Below, in pieces: positions 30,482-39,563 of a stretch of DNA of 64,000 nt. Location of the stretch: assembly GCF_037389425.1 (NCBI RefSeq), contig NZ_JBBHKR010000062.1, positions 62,001 to 126,000 on the forward strand. Reading direction: 5' to 3'. Every line of letters begins with the position of its first letter. Position 1 is the first letter of the stretch. The position numbers and the translations under genes are program-made. Source of the DNA: Stygiolobus sp037389425. GTDB lineage: Archaea; Thermoproteota; Thermoprotei_A; Sulfolobales; Sulfolobaceae. The notes under the pieces were generated by a model. That model was given only the letters and a program-made list of their open reading frames with translations. It had not been told where the DNA came from and made no database searches.

Positions 30482-31452
30482 AGCATGGAGGCGTAAAATG
30501 GATAAAGGGGGAGCCGGAGAGTATTAATGATTTCAGTGTGAATCTTAATCCCTTGGGTACTCCTGATTTTGTGAAGGAGTTAATAAGCGAGGCAGTTAAA
30601 AGGGAGATTTACACTTATTATCCACCTTCTGAAGATTATAGGGAAATTAAGGAACTCATTGCAGAAGTCTATGATCTAAGTCCTGAATTAGTAGGCGTAT
30701 TTAACGGTGCGTCAGAAGCTATTTCGCTTTTACCTCCATGTTCCGTCCTAGAGCCGAACTTCTCTGAATACAAGAGGAGTAAGAGTTACTTTGCGAGGGA
30801 ACTTAATGACGCATTTGAGTACACTTTACCTTCGTCAGAGTCATGTGTAATAACCAGTAACCCAGTTAATCCTACTGGGTCGTTCATAAAAGATAGTGAT
30901 ATAATGGAGTTCTTAGAGCGAGGGGGTAAATTATACCTCGACGAATCATTTATAGACTTGAGTATTCTCCCTAATAATTTTAAACTGGCTGAGGAGTTTG
31001 AAAACTTAACAATTATTTCGTCTTTCACGAAATCTTTCGCAATTCCAGGTTTAAGGCTGGGGTTTACAATAGGTCACAGCTCTAAAAACTTAGAAAGATT
31101 GGCACCCCCGTGGAGGATAAATAGTATAGTTTACTATGTTTTCTCCCACGTTACGGCTAAGGAGATAAGGTCTTTCCTTTCTAAGACGCGTTGTCATATA
31201 GCTGAACTGCTAAACTCGTTCTCTTCTCCTTTCAAGTGGTATAAGAGTGTTACCAATTTCGTATTACTGGAATTTCCGGTTGAAACTTCTATCCTGAATT
31301 CCGTATTGAGGTCTTATGGATATCAAATAAGAGAGCCAGAAGGGTTTATGGGTTTAAGAAAGACTCACGGAAGAGTTACTTTAAGTAAGAACACTTCAGA
31401 ATTACTAAGGGTAATCTCTCATGTTCTAAATAGTGAAAAGTTTTATAAATAG
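30478..31452 (+). CDS. PLP-dependent aminotransferase/decarboxylase (CobD/HisC-like)
   Basis: This 324-aa fold-type I PLP enzyme begins MKHGGVKWIKGEPESINDFS, then VNLNPLGTP, with YYPPSEDYREIKELIA and VFNGASEAI near residues 40-85. NPVNPTG, YLDESFIDL and the PLP-lysine block SFTKSFAIPGLRLGF follow. This is the pattern of L-threonine-O-3-phosphate decarboxylase (CobD/CobC) and histidinol-phosphate aminotransferase. The short length and N-terminal HGG favour the CobD side. It is translationally coupled to the HTH-10 regulator. Confidence 0.75.
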   Translation: MKHGGVKWIKGEPESINDFSVNLNPLGTPDFVKELISEAVKREIYTYYPPSEDYREIKELIAEVYDLSPELVGVFNGASEAISLLPPCSVLEPNFSEYKRSKSYFARELNDAFEYTLPSSESCVITSNPVNPTGSFIKDSDIMEFLERGGKLYLDESFIDLSILPNNFKLAEEFENLTIISSFTKSFAIPGLRLGFTIGHSSKNLERLAPPWRINSIVYYVFSHVTAKEIRSFLSKTRCHIAELLNSFSSPFKWYKSVTNFVLLEFPVETSILNSVLRSYGYQIREPEGFMGLRKTHGRVTLSKNTSELLRVISHVLNSEKFYK

Positions 31453-31471
31453 TAATGTTAGATTTAAACAC

Positions 31472-31903
31472 GTGCTTGAAAAAATTATAAAATATGCCAT
31501 AGTAGGTGGGCTAGGGACGGTCGTAAATGAGGGTGTATTGTTATTACTTAAACCAGTCTTACCGATAGCTGTTTCTCTTGCTCTTGCAATTGAATTTTCG
31601 ATCTTGTTTAACTTTCTGCTTAATGATGTCTGGACGTTTAAGAAAGAAAGGGTAGGTTCCTTTCTGAATAGGATGGTGAAGTTTCACGTATCGTCTTTAG
31701 TAGGAGGAGTCGTACAATACGTAGTAGTTATTATGTTAATACTGTTGATTTTACCTTACGGTAATTTAACGTCAATATTGTTTTTGCTGTTCTTCTCCTC
31801 TGTTCATTTATCCTCAATTTATTTAGCTATAATGAACTTTATAGGGGTAGTTGCAGGATTTGGAGTAAGGTTTGTGTTAAGTATTAAATATGTTTGGGCT
31901 TAA
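31472..31903 (+). CDS. GtrA-like membrane protein
   Basis: The frame starts at 31433, but a TTTTATAAAT box at 31441-31450 lies 27 bp before GTG 31472, giving MLEKIIKYAIVGGLGTVVNE, the usual start of GtrA proteins (143 aa). Four hydrophobic segments and the FNFLLNDVWTFKKER loop are typical. GtrA proteins work with glycosyltransferases that use polyprenyl-phosphate sugars. It overlaps the convergent AlaX gene end by 4 bp. Confidence 0.75.
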   Translation: MLEKIIKYAIVGGLGTVVNEGVLLLLKPVLPIAVSLALAIEFSILFNFLLNDVWTFKKERVGSFLNRMVKFHVSSLVGGVVQYVVVIMLILLILPYGNLTSILFLLFFSSVHLSSIYLAIMNFIGVVAGFGVRFVLSIKYVWA

Positions 31904-32646
31904 GGTTTGACTGTGTAATAAATTCTCTTTCTGTTCTTTCCCTTATTCTCTACTTTTAGAAGTACTATTTCACCTATTTCTGAAGTGTTTTTAACATGGG
32001 GACCCCCATCAGCTTGTGTATCAACCCCCTCTATTTCTACAATTCTCCACACCTCTAATTCTGGGGGCATCCTTTCTGCCAATTTAACTATTCCAGGGAT
32101 TTTTAGTGCTTCTTCTCTCCTTAGGAAGTAAACTTTTACCTGGAGGGATTTTTTGACAATTCCGTTTGCCTCCTCAATGAGTTTCTGTAGTGCTTCTTTG
32201 TTCTCTATAGAAAAGTCGTCTTTAGCATACTCTGGAGTTATGTTACCTCCGGTTATTCTAGCGCCGTATTTTGAATAGGCTATTGCAGCTATTATGTGAG
32301 ATGCTGTATGCAGCCTCATCATCCTATACCTTCTATTCCAGTCTATCTCTCCCTTTATTTTCATTCCTTTTTGAAGTAATTCATAATTACTCGTCTTGTG
32401 GTAGATTTCTCCATTTATCTCTTTCACATTCACAATTTCCAATTTATTCTGACCTATCTGAATAAATCCTCTGTCAGCTTCCAAACCTCCGCCTCCGGGA
32501 TAGAACGCAGTCTTGTCTAGGATAATCCCCTCGGGAGTTATGTCTGTAACTGTAGCTTCAAACTCTCTTACATATGAGTCAAAAAGGTAAATTCTCTTTT
32601 TCAGGGAATCGTTTAGGGGTAACTCACGATCGCTCATTTCACTCAC
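31900..32646 (-). CDS. alaX: Alanyl-tRNA editing protein AlaX (medium form)
   Basis: In this 248-aa protein the N-terminal AlaRS-like beta domain has the block TAFYPGGGGLEADRG near residue 46. The editing core carries HTASH for metal binding and the second site TQADGGPHV. It hydrolyses Ser- or Gly-tRNA(Ala) mischarged by AlaRS. The start overlaps the end of the Hsp20-like gene by 8 bp, so the two are in one operon. Confidence 0.88.
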   Translation of the reverse strand: MSEMSDRELPLNDSLKKRIYLFDSYVREFEATVTDITPEGIILDKTAFYPGGGGLEADRGFIQIGQNKLEIVNVKEINGEIYHKTSNYELLQKGMKIKGEIDWNRRYRMMRLHTASHIIAAIAYSKYGARITGGNITPEYAKDDFSIENKEALQKLIEEANGIVKKSLQVKVYFLRREEALKIPGIVKLAERMPPELEVWRIVEIEGVDTQADGGPHVKNTSEIGEIVLLKVENKGKNRKRIYYTVKP

Positions 32647-32896
32647 TCTTTCTCAAAGAAACTATACAAGTACCGTAGTGGTATTCGTATTTTATGCTAT
32701 CTGGTTCTACGTAGGTGGGGAGGGATATTATCTTTATCACGCTGCTGGTCTCGTTATCATAGATGTACAGCTGTTTTTTATTTGCCTTTACCAAGAGTTT
32801 ACTGGAATCCTTCCCTCTCAGGTCTATTATTACGGTAAGCTGGTCTTTTCCGGGTAATATTTCCACTTCCGGGTCATCATCAATTGTTGTTGGCAA
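32639..32896 (-). CDS. Small Hsp20/CS-domain-like protein
   Basis: This 85-aa beta-rich protein has VEILPGKDQLTVIIDLRGKD, then KLLVKANKKQLYIYDN, then IISLPTYVEPDSIKYEYHYG, then CIVSLRK. This is the alpha-crystallin fold order with the P...v......G.l.v end. It lacks the C-terminal I-x-I tail of full small heat shock proteins. It is the first gene of the operon with AlaX and divergent from the ESCRT-III gene. Confidence 0.7.
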   Translation of the reverse strand: MPTTIDDDPEVEILPGKDQLTVIIDLRGKDSSKLLVKANKKQLYIYDNETSSVIKIISLPTYVEPDSIKYEYHYGTCIVSLRKSE

Positions 32897-32995
32897 TATC
32901 TATCCCAAAAGATCTCTTTTGTTTAAATCCTATTAAAGGTATATTATCTAGTCAACCCCTTTATAAATCTTTCGTATACAATATATTAATTGCCC

Positions 32996-33616
32996 ATGTT
33001 GGGTAAAGAGTTCCAAAAGATGTGGAGTGGTAATGAAAAGCAAAAGATTCCAAAGAGCAAGGACCCCCTCAAGATGAGGTTAATACAAGCACAGTACAGA
33101 GTTAGGTCAATGATCAGCAGGCTGGACGCTTATATAGCAAGGATGCAGGAGAGGGATAGGTCACTATTCGAGAGGGTAGTAGAGGCTCAGATGTCCAAAG
33201 ACTACACTAGAGCAGCCATGTATGCTAACGAAGTCGCTGAGATCAGAAAAATAACTAAGCAGTTACTCACTACTCAGATAGCCCTAGAACAAGTATCGTT
33301 AAGGCTAGAGACAATAACTGAACTAGGCGACGTTTATGTTAACTTGATACCAGTGATGGGTGTAATCAGCGAACTGAAGACAACACTGAAGGGTGTAATG
33401 CCCGAACTTTCCATAGAGCTTGCGGAGCTAGGTGACGGTCTACAAGAGGTAGTTATCGAGGCTGGAGAGTTTGGCGGAGTAAGCGCTGCAGGAGTAGCCT
33501 CTTCACCAGAGGCAAGAAAGATACTGGACGAAGCATCAATGGTGGCAGAGCAGAGAATGAAGGAGCAGTTCCCAGAGCTACCCGCTTCCGGAATAGTTCA
33601 GAATCAGAAGACCTAA
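32996..33616 (+). CDS. ESCRT-III-like cell-division protein (CdvB paralogue, B1/B2 type)
   Basis: This 206-aa protein has an N-terminal basic helix (MLGKEFQKMWSG), then a long helical hairpin rich in Arg/Met/Ala (RVRSMISRLDAYIARMQERD, AAMYANEVAEIRKITKQLL), the ESCRT-III core. The C-terminus, PELPASGIVQ, has a Pro-rich MIM2-like motif for the Vps4-like CdvC. It lacks the winged-helix tail of CdvB itself, so it is a paralogue. It acts in membrane scission at division or vesicle release. A TTTATAAATC box at about 32960 predicts a leaderless start at TTG 32990 or ATG 32996. Confidence 0.85.
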   Translation: MLGKEFQKMWSGNEKQKIPKSKDPLKMRLIQAQYRVRSMISRLDAYIARMQERDRSLFERVVEAQMSKDYTRAAMYANEVAEIRKITKQLLTTQIALEQVSLRLETITELGDVYVNLIPVMGVISELKTTLKGVMPELSIELAELGDGLQEVVIEAGEFGGVSAAGVASSPEARKILDEASMVAEQRMKEQFPELPASGIVQNQKT

Positions 33617-33682
33617 AGGTCTAGTTTCTCTTATGTCTTTTAATTTAATCCTTTTTATATTAAACCCTTTTCCTATTTATTT

Positions 33683-34828
33683 GTGGCACAAGATTTTAAC
33701 GTTACTCCATGGGAAGTTAAGGGAAAGGTAGACTATGATAAGTTGATCATTCAGTTTGGAACTCAGAAGCTGACTGAGGAACTAAAAGAAAAAACTAAGA
33801 GACTCATAAACGATGAACTTCACGTTATGCTTAGGCGTAATGTGTTCTTTTCTCACAGGGACTATGACCTGATATTGAAGGATTATGAAGACGGTAGAGG
33901 CTTTTTCCTTTACACCGGTAGAGCTCCTTCTTTAGGAATGCACATTGGACATTTAATTCCTTTCATATTCACGAAATGGCTGCAAGACAAATTTAAGGTA
34001 AACGTATATATCGAAGTCACAGATGATGAGAAGTTCATGAGAAATGTCGATTACACGCTTGATCAAACTAGGCAATGGGCATATGACAATATTTTAGATA
34101 TAATTGCTGTTGGATTTGACCCCGATAGGACTTTCATTTTCCAAGATACGGAGTATATTAGAAATATGTACCCTATAGCAATCAAGATAGCCAAGAAGCT
34201 AACGTTTAATGAAGTAAGGGCTACTTTCGGCTTAGACACTTCTTCTAACATAGGCATTATCTTTTATCCTGCTCTGCAGATCGCCCCTACTATGTTTGAA
34301 CGTAAAAGATGTCTTATTCCGGCTGGTATTGACCAAGATCCTTACTGGAGACTGCAAAGGGATATAGCAGAGAGTTTAGGATATTATAAGGCTGCTCAGA
34401 TCCACAGCAAATTTCTGCCACCTTTAACAGGTCCTGAGGGTAAAATGAGTTCGTCTCAACCAGAATCTGCAATATATCTTACCGATGATCCTAAAACTGT
34501 AGAGAGAAAGATCATGAAATATGCATTCTCTGGAGGACAACCTACAATAGAACTTCATAGAAAATACGGAGGTAATCCGGATATAGATGTTTCCTTTCAG
34601 TGGTTATATATGTTTTTTGAACCAGACGACAATAAGATAAAGAAAATCGAGGAGGAATACAGAAGTGGTAAGATGCTGACGGGCGAGCTAAAGAGTATTC
34701 TGGTTGAGAAATTAAATGCGTTTTTAGAGGAGCATAGAAACAAAAGGGAAGAAGCTAAAAAGTTAGTTAATACGTTCAAATATGATGGAACGTTAGCTAG
34801 AGAGATGTGGAAGAAGATTCATGAATAG
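33683..34828 (+). CDS. trpS: Tryptophanyl-tRNA synthetase
   Basis: This 381-aa class I synthetase has SLGMHIGHLIP as the HIGH motif and GKMSSSQPESA as the KMSKS motif, with TPWEV near the N-terminus and GIDQDPYWRLQRDIA in the Rossmann core. The archaeal/eukaryal-type length and order fit TrpRS and not TyrRS. It starts with GTG 33683 in a leaderless setting. The 3' end overlaps the convergent triple-HTH gene by 32 bp. Confidence 0.93.
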   Translation: MAQDFNVTPWEVKGKVDYDKLIIQFGTQKLTEELKEKTKRLINDELHVMLRRNVFFSHRDYDLILKDYEDGRGFFLYTGRAPSLGMHIGHLIPFIFTKWLQDKFKVNVYIEVTDDEKFMRNVDYTLDQTRQWAYDNILDIIAVGFDPDRTFIFQDTEYIRNMYPIAIKIAKKLTFNEVRATFGLDTSSNIGIIFYPALQIAPTMFERKRCLIPAGIDQDPYWRLQRDIAESLGYYKAAQIHSKFLPPLTGPEGKMSSSQPESAIYLTDDPKTVERKIMKYAFSGGQPTIELHRKYGGNPDIDVSFQWLYMFFEPDDNKIKKIEEEYRSGKMLTGELKSILVEKLNAFLEEHRNKREEAKKLVNTFKYDGTLAREMWKKIHE

Positions 34829-35240
34829 ATTTATAAAGTCCCATTTTCTTTAAATGATATACTATTAAGTTGGTGGATTTTCCTAGTTTCTTTGCGATCT
34901 TATATATTGACTCTCCGCGCTTATACATATCTTCGATCATCTTTATTTCACTGTCCTTTAGTTTTCTCACTCTCCTACCTAAATTGTGTTTTTGTAATAT
35001 CCTCAGAACCGTTGACTCGCTAATTTTCAGTTCCTTACTAATAGCTCTCGCACTCTTTCCTTGTTTTGCAAGTTCAATAACCTTATTTTCGTCCACTTTG
35101 TTACTTCTAAGTTTTACCCCAGATTTAATAAGTAAATTCCTTACCTTACCGTAACTGAGACCAGTAAGTGATGCAATATTCCTTATTGAATAGCCTTGCT
35201 CGTAAAGGGACCTAACTTTTTCCTCCATTTCATTTTGCAT
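34797..35240 (-). CDS. Protein made of three tandem resolvase-type helix-turn-helix units
   Basis: This 147-aa protein repeats the same pattern three times: EKVRSLYEQGYSIRNIASLT, NKVIELAKQGKSARAISKEL and KMIEDMYKRGESIYKIAKKL. Each is followed by a recognition helix (LSYGKVRNLL, ISESTVLRIL, KSTNLIVYHL) and a short basic linker. There is no catalytic domain. It is likely a DNA-binding regulator or chromatin-type protein that binds an extended site. It overlaps the trpS end tail to tail. Confidence 0.75.
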   Translation of the reverse strand: MQNEMEEKVRSLYEQGYSIRNIASLTGLSYGKVRNLLIKSGVKLRSNKVDENKVIELAKQGKSARAISKELKISESTVLRILQKHNLGRRVRKLKDSEIKMIEDMYKRGESIYKIAKKLGKSTNLIVYHLKKMGLYKSIHESSSTSL

Positions 35241-35393
35241 GATGATTACAAAATCATCACTTAAAATAAACTTTTTCCAGATTTACCGTATATTATCTAA
35301 GAGGAGAAAAGATTATGTTAAGGTGAAAAACTGAATTAATTATCTCTTTTGGCATAGTTCAACTTTAAAGCGTGTTTCAATTTAATTAAATTG

Positions 35394-35963
35394 ATGGGCA
35401 TTTTTTACATTATATTGATAGGTGCTGTTATGGGCCTTTCAATCGCCGCACCGCCCGGTCCTATAAATGCTATGATGGCACATGAATCTTTAAGATCCTC
35501 GTTACACGGAACCAGTGTAGGGGCCGGGGCGATGACTGCTGACTTCATATTTTTCTTATTAACGTTCTTTTTTAAATCTCTAATACCTCAGAACGTCTTA
35601 TTTATCTTTTACATAATCGGAGGAATTTATATGTTATATCTCGCCTACGGTGTTTGGAAAACAAAGACTTTTAACACGAGCATTAAGGGCAGTTACGTTA
35701 AAGGTCTTACCACAGCCCTCGTTAATCCTTACCAGATAGGGTGGTGGCTAACCTTTGGGATATCTATGCTCGACCAGTTTTCCATTTATATAGCACCAGG
35801 CTTTTTCTTAGGTATACTTATCTGGATCCTTTCATTCCCTGTGGTTATCAGTAAATACGGAAAGGATTACATCTTATATGTCAAGATATTTTCTTTAATC
35901 GTCCTAACGGTATTTGGAGTGTATTTCCTTTATCAGGGGGTAAGTTATGTTATCAAAATGTGA
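35394..35963 (+). CDS. LysE-family amino-acid exporter-like membrane protein
   Basis: This 189-aa protein has six hydrophobic segments. The N-terminal GLSIAAPPGPINAMMAHESL matches the conserved GxxPGP block of LysE/RhtB exporters, and a VNPYQIGWWLTF block follows in the middle. The substrate is unknown. ATG 35394 is chosen over TTG 35391. The next gene starts 16 bp before its end, so the two are coupled. Confidence 0.8.
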   Translation: MGIFYIILIGAVMGLSIAAPPGPINAMMAHESLRSSLHGTSVGAGAMTADFIFFLLTFFFKSLIPQNVLFIFYIIGGIYMLYLAYGVWKTKTFNTSIKGSYVKGLTTALVNPYQIGWWLTFGISMLDQFSIYIAPGFFLGILIWILSFPVVISKYGKDYILYVKIFSLIVLTVFGVYFLYQGVSYVIKM

Positions 35964-36669
35964 AATTAGAAAAAAAGTTTGGAGTCTATTGGAGGAAACT
36001 AATATAGCCGCATTTCCTAGGCCAGTATTGGGTAGAATCCCTAATTTCAAGGGGGCAGAGAAAGCGGCGGAAAAGCTTTCGGGTACTCCTGAATTCCAAA
36101 GAGCTAAATTCATCAAGGTAAATCCAGACTCACCGCAAAGATATGTAAGAGAGCTAGCTTTACGCCAAGGTAAAATTGTTCTAGTACCGACTCCTAGGCT
36201 TAAAGGGGACTTCTATCTATTAGACCCATCCAAAATTAGAGACTTCAGGGAAGCATCTAAAATCTCAGGGTTTGCCAAGTACGGTGAGGTCGCAGATATA
36301 TATTCTATTCCAAATATAGATTTGGTTGTAGTTGGCAGTGTAGCGGTTACGCTATCAGGAGACAGAGTAGGCAAAGGAGAAGGGTATAGTGAGTTAGAGT
36401 TTGCAATACTGAGAGAATTAAATAAGATTAATGAAAAAACTCCAGTTGTTACGACAGTCCATGATATTCAGATAGTGGAAAGTATACCCGTAGAGCCTTA
36501 CGATGTACCTTTAGATATAATTGCAACTCCGACTAGGGTTATAAGAGTGAATAGGACTAGAGAAAAGCCACCTGGTCTTTTACTGGAATATTTAACCAAA
36601 GAAAAGATCGAAGACACTCCCTTTCTGAAAAAATATTTAGGCCAGAGAAAGCGAAATAACACCCTTTAA
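35947..36669 (+). CDS. 5-formyltetrahydrofolate cyclo-ligase-like protein
   Basis: This 240-aa protein has an N-terminal IRKKVWSLLEETNIAAFPRP, then VLVPTPRLKGDFYLLDP, then the nucleotide-binding block RVGKGEGYSELEF, which is the GxGxGYYD-like motif of MTHFS. An archaeal MTHFS-like enzyme would act on formyl-pterin cofactors. It overlaps the LysE-like gene by 17 bp upstream and the convergent regulator by 33 bp downstream. Confidence 0.75.
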   Translation: MLSKCEIRKKVWSLLEETNIAAFPRPVLGRIPNFKGAEKAAEKLSGTPEFQRAKFIKVNPDSPQRYVRELALRQGKIVLVPTPRLKGDFYLLDPSKIRDFREASKISGFAKYGEVADIYSIPNIDLVVVGSVAVTLSGDRVGKGEGYSELEFAILRELNKINEKTPVVTTVHDIQIVESIPVEPYDVPLDIIATPTRVIRVNRTREKPPGLLLEYLTKEKIEDTPFLKKYLGQRKRNNTL

Positions 36670-36990
36670 TTCTCTGCAAAGTTCTTCAGCTTTTCTGGCT
36701 AATTTCTCCTTAAGCTCCTCTCTATTTACATTGTAAATATACTTAGGTCTTCCTCCTTTGCTATTTCCTCCCTTCTCTTTTTCTATCAATCCCGCGTCAG
36801 CTAATTTCTTTAACACGAGGCTGGTTCTACTTTTGCTTATTCCCAGTTCGGTAGATATTGTGTCAACGTCCTTTCCTCCTTTACTTTCAAGGATTTTCAG
36901 GAATGCATCTATTTCGGCTTCAGATAGACCATAAGCTACTGCGAGAAATCTTTTGAAAATTGTAATTTTTTCATTAATTTCAATACTCAT
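36637..36990 (-). CDS. Winged-helix regulator (TrmB/MarR-like)
   Basis: The wHTH core of this 117-aa protein is LSEAEIDAFLKILESKGGKD, then VDTISTELGISKSRTSLVLKKLADAG with a Gly/Lys wing, KEKGGNSKGGRPKYIYNV. A C-terminal helix would dimerise it. It has the size of the Lrs14-like and TrmB-like regulators that are abundant in Sulfolobales. Target unknown. Confidence 0.75.
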   Translation of the reverse strand: MSIEINEKITIFKRFLAVAYGLSEAEIDAFLKILESKGGKDVDTISTELGISKSRTSLVLKKLADAGLIEKEKGGNSKGGRPKYIYNVNREELKEKLARKAEELCRELKGVISLSLA

Positions 36991-37095
36991 TTTTTCACAC
37001 CTTACATCTTTTATATTTAATATTCATTTTTTTAAACTTAACTACTATTTCACCTTTACACTTATTATTTTTAAATTATTGTATAATCCGATAGT

Positions 37096-37314
37096 ATGAA
37101 CAAGGATGAGTTAAGGGAAGTAATACTTCAAATACTTGAAGAAAAGAAAGGTGAAGGTTTAACTTCAACTGAAATTAGAAATATTCTAATTGAGAAAGGC
37201 GTGGAGTTTAACATGATAGAATTTAGAGAAGTACTAGCTGATCTAGTAAGGGAAGGTAAAGTTAAAAAAACTCCTGATTACAACGTTAGAAAGTTTAAGT
37301 TTTCTTTACCCTGA
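37096..37314 (+). CDS. Small winged-helix protein
   Basis: This 72-aa protein contains one complete winged helix: LREVILQILEEKKGEGLTST, EIRNILIEKGVEFNMIEFRE and VLADLVREGKVKKTPDYNVR. It stands alone and overlaps the end of the convergent Mrp gene by 9 bp. The DNA target is unknown. Confidence 0.7.
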   Translation: MNKDELREVILQILEEKKGEGLTSTEIRNILIEKGVEFNMIEFREVLADLVREGKVKKTPDYNVRKFKFSLP

Positions 37315-38223
37315 TTGGGGCGTTTCTTGTTGACTGTTCTCTATAATATGGATAACTTTTTCTGCTATTTTCATGAACTCCTTCGATGCAGGATCATCTG
37401 GATACTTTAAGAAGAATGGTTCTCCTAAATCATTGGCCTGAGCAACTACTGGGTCTAGAGGTACTTGTCCTAATAGAGGTACTCCCATTTCCTCTGCCAT
37501 TTTCTTTCCTTTACCCTCTCCGAATATATAGTAAGGTTTGTTGTCAGTCGGGCATAGGAAGTAGCTCATGTTTTCAATTACACCTAGGATCCTAGCGTTT
37601 ATAGTTTTAGCAAAGGTTATAGATCTTTTGACTGCTAGTGTAGAGACTTCTGAAGGTATTGTAACTATGATCATACCAGTTAAGTTAGGGACTAGCTGTG
37701 CTACTGACAGAGCCTCATCACCGGTCCCAGGCGGCATATCTATTATTAAGTAGTCTAACTCTCCCCATTTGACGTCTCCTAAGAATTGTTTAATTGCAGT
37801 GTGTTTTATTGCTCCTCTCCAGACTACTGGTGTATCGTCCCTTGGTAATAAGAAGTCTATTGAGACCACCTTTATACCAAAAGGACCTACTACCGGGTTT
37901 ATATCGCCCTTATCGTCAGCCGTCAAGTATTGTCCCCTTACTCCTAACATCTTAGGGACCGAAGGACCGTGGAAATCTACATCAACTATTCCTACACTTC
38001 TTCCTGCTGCCGCTAATGCCATGGCTAAGTTAGATGATACAAAAGATTTTCCTACCCCTCCCTTTCCGCTAAGCACGGCAATTTTATATTTGACGGTCTT
38101 CATTTTCATTTGGATTTTTAAGTCTGCAGCTTGAGGGGCTTGAGGGGCTACCTTTCTCAAGTCTCTTGGTTGTTTGCTCGGCTGAGGAGATGAAATTCTG
38201 AATGGATTATTCCCAGTACTCAA
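37306..38223 (-). CDS. Mrp/NBP35-family Fe-S cluster carrier ATPase
   Basis: In this 305-aa protein the deviant Walker A VLSGKGGVGKSFVSSNLA lies near residue 50. Switch I (DVDFHGPSVPKMLG) and switch II (IIDMPPGTGDEALSV) follow. The C-terminal region has one Cys (FLCPTDNKP) instead of the usual CxxC. It delivers Fe-S clusters to apoproteins. It is the last gene of a four-gene operon, 3 bp after the AK-like gene. Confidence 0.9.
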   Translation of the reverse strand: MSTGNNPFRISSPQPSKQPRDLRKVAPQAPQAADLKIQMKMKTVKYKIAVLSGKGGVGKSFVSSNLAMALAAAGRSVGIVDVDFHGPSVPKMLGVRGQYLTADDKGDINPVVGPFGIKVVSIDFLLPRDDTPVVWRGAIKHTAIKQFLGDVKWGELDYLIIDMPPGTGDEALSVAQLVPNLTGMIIVTIPSEVSTLAVKRSITFAKTINARILGVIENMSYFLCPTDNKPYYIFGEGKGKKMAEEMGVPLLGQVPLDPVVAQANDLGEPFFLKYPDDPASKEFMKIAEKVIHIIENSQQETPQSG

Positions 38224-38226
38224 AAT

Positions 38227-38814
38227 TTATTCCCTATTCTCATAATCCTCGTATTCACTAATAATCTTATCTAATTCAAATAATAATGATTGAACTCTCT
38301 CATCCCCTAACCAGTCCACTCTCTCGCATTCATAATTCTCTACCATCTCCAGTATGCGATCTATAGTCTTATCAGTGACGTCAATTTCACACACATTACT
38401 GAAATTCTCATATGCTTCTGAACTTACCACACCTAATATTTCAGCTTCAACGTTCTCAGCTACCTTTAACTCGTTCCATCCCCTCTTTTTCAATTCTTCA
38501 TAAAGGGATAAGGGGTGACGTCGTAAGACTATAACCTTATCGGCTTTGCTTACGAGTGCTGGATATACTGTCTCTATTACTAAGTTATTCTCGGTGCTCA
38601 GGAGCTCCCTTATTACACTCTCTGCTTTCTCTTCATCTAAAATGTAAGTTTTTCTATTCTTGTCATATTCAGAATAAGCCTTCTTTTCTATGAGGAAAGA
38701 AGATAGATGAAGTAGCTTAAAGTTAAGCTTTTCCGATAATGCCTTCGCAACCGTAGACTTGCCTACTCCCGGAGTACCAGAGATTACTATAATCAACGTG
38801 ATAAGAGTGATCAC
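38227..38814 (-). CDS. Adenylate-kinase-like NTPase (AK6/Fap7 type)
   Basis: This 195-aa protein has the P-loop ISGTPGVGKSTVAKALS near residue 12. A LIETVYPALVSKADKVIVLRR core with a short lid is the pattern of AK6/Fap7 enzymes, which act in small-subunit rRNA maturation and have adenylate kinase activity. Its start codon (GTG 38814) overlaps the stop of the upstream 53-aa gene by 4 nt. Confidence 0.8.
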   Translation of the reverse strand: MITLITLIIVISGTPGVGKSTVAKALSEKLNFKLLHLSSFLIEKKAYSEYDKNRKTYILDEEKAESVIRELLSTENNLVIETVYPALVSKADKVIVLRRHPLSLYEELKKRGWNELKVAENVEAEILGVVSSEAYENFSNVCEIDVTDKTIDRILEMVENYECERVDWLGDERVQSLLFELDKIISEYEDYENRE

Positions 38815-38972
38815 CGGAAGGCTAAAACTGTTTCTATCACGTATAAGGCTATTGATAAGCCTATAAGCAAGAGTTTGATATCTCTATCACCGCTACCTTT
38901 CCATATTTCATATACTCCATAAGGAAACATGGCAAGCCCTATAAAGAATAGAACAAGTTCTATTATGTTCAT
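38811..38972 (-). CDS. Small two-span membrane protein in the rhomboid-Mrp operon
   Basis: This 53-aa protein starts MNIIELVLFFIGLAMFPYGV and has two hydrophobic segments joined by a charged loop, WKGSGDRD. ATG 38972 overlaps the rhomboid stop by 4 nt, and its TGA overlaps the next start by 4 nt. Double coupling is strong support for a real gene despite its size. Family unknown. Confidence 0.7.
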   Translation of the reverse strand: MNIIELVLFFIGLAMFPYGVYEIWKGSGDRDIKLLLIGLSIALYVIETVLAFR

Positions 38973-39532
38973 ATAATAGATCTTTGTTCGTGTCTTACCT
39001 TAAAAAGCAAAAGGGAGAATAGTAACCCACCTATGGTACCACCTATGTGGGCTAGAACGTTCACTTGGAGGAATGGAATAAAATCGCTTAGAATCAGCGC
39101 TACTATAAGGAGTATTAAACCACCTTTTTCGTTCTTCTTTAGATATTCATAAACTGCATAGAACGATAGAAGCCCAAAGATACCGCCAGAAGCTCCAGCA
39201 GAAGGTAAACCGTTAGGGTAAACGAGTAGATACAACAAGTTACCGAAAACGCCAGTGATGAAGAAAATAGCGATCTCTACAACTCCTTCTTTCGACCTGA
39301 ATAAATAGTACATTATATACAAGGCAATTTCATTGAATCCAAAGTCAATGAAACTCGGTGTAATCAGTATAGACGTTATTAATTCCCAATAGAAATGATA
39401 GTAAATTATTAACGGGTTATATTGTACGAGAAAGAGGAGGTAATAAGGGTTCAATAACTCTAGAACTTGTCCTACAATATAACCCGACCCAACGAGTATC
39501 ATAATCAAAACGGTAATTGGTATTCTCTTCAT
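38969..39532 (-). CDS. Rhomboid-family intramembrane serine protease
   Basis: This 187-aa protein has about six hydrophobic segments. GLPSAGASGGIFG carries the catalytic Ser of the GxSG motif, and NVLAHIGGTIGG supplies the catalytic His in the last conserved segment. A TAGGAGG Shine-Dalgarno precedes the ATG. It is the first gene of a coupled operon (rhomboid, 53-aa membrane protein, AK-like, Mrp) and is followed upstream by a second intramembrane protease gene. Confidence 0.88.
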   Translation of the reverse strand: MKRIPITVLIMILVGSGYIVGQVLELLNPYYLLFLVQYNPLIIYYHFYWELITSILITPSFIDFGFNEIALYIMYYLFRSKEGVVEIAIFFITGVFGNLLYLLVYPNGLPSAGASGGIFGLLSFYAVYEYLKKNEKGGLILLIVALILSDFIPFLQVNVLAHIGGTIGGLLFSLLLFKVRHEQRSII

Positions 39533-39563
39533 TATTGATTTTTCCTCCTAAAGAGAATTAAGT

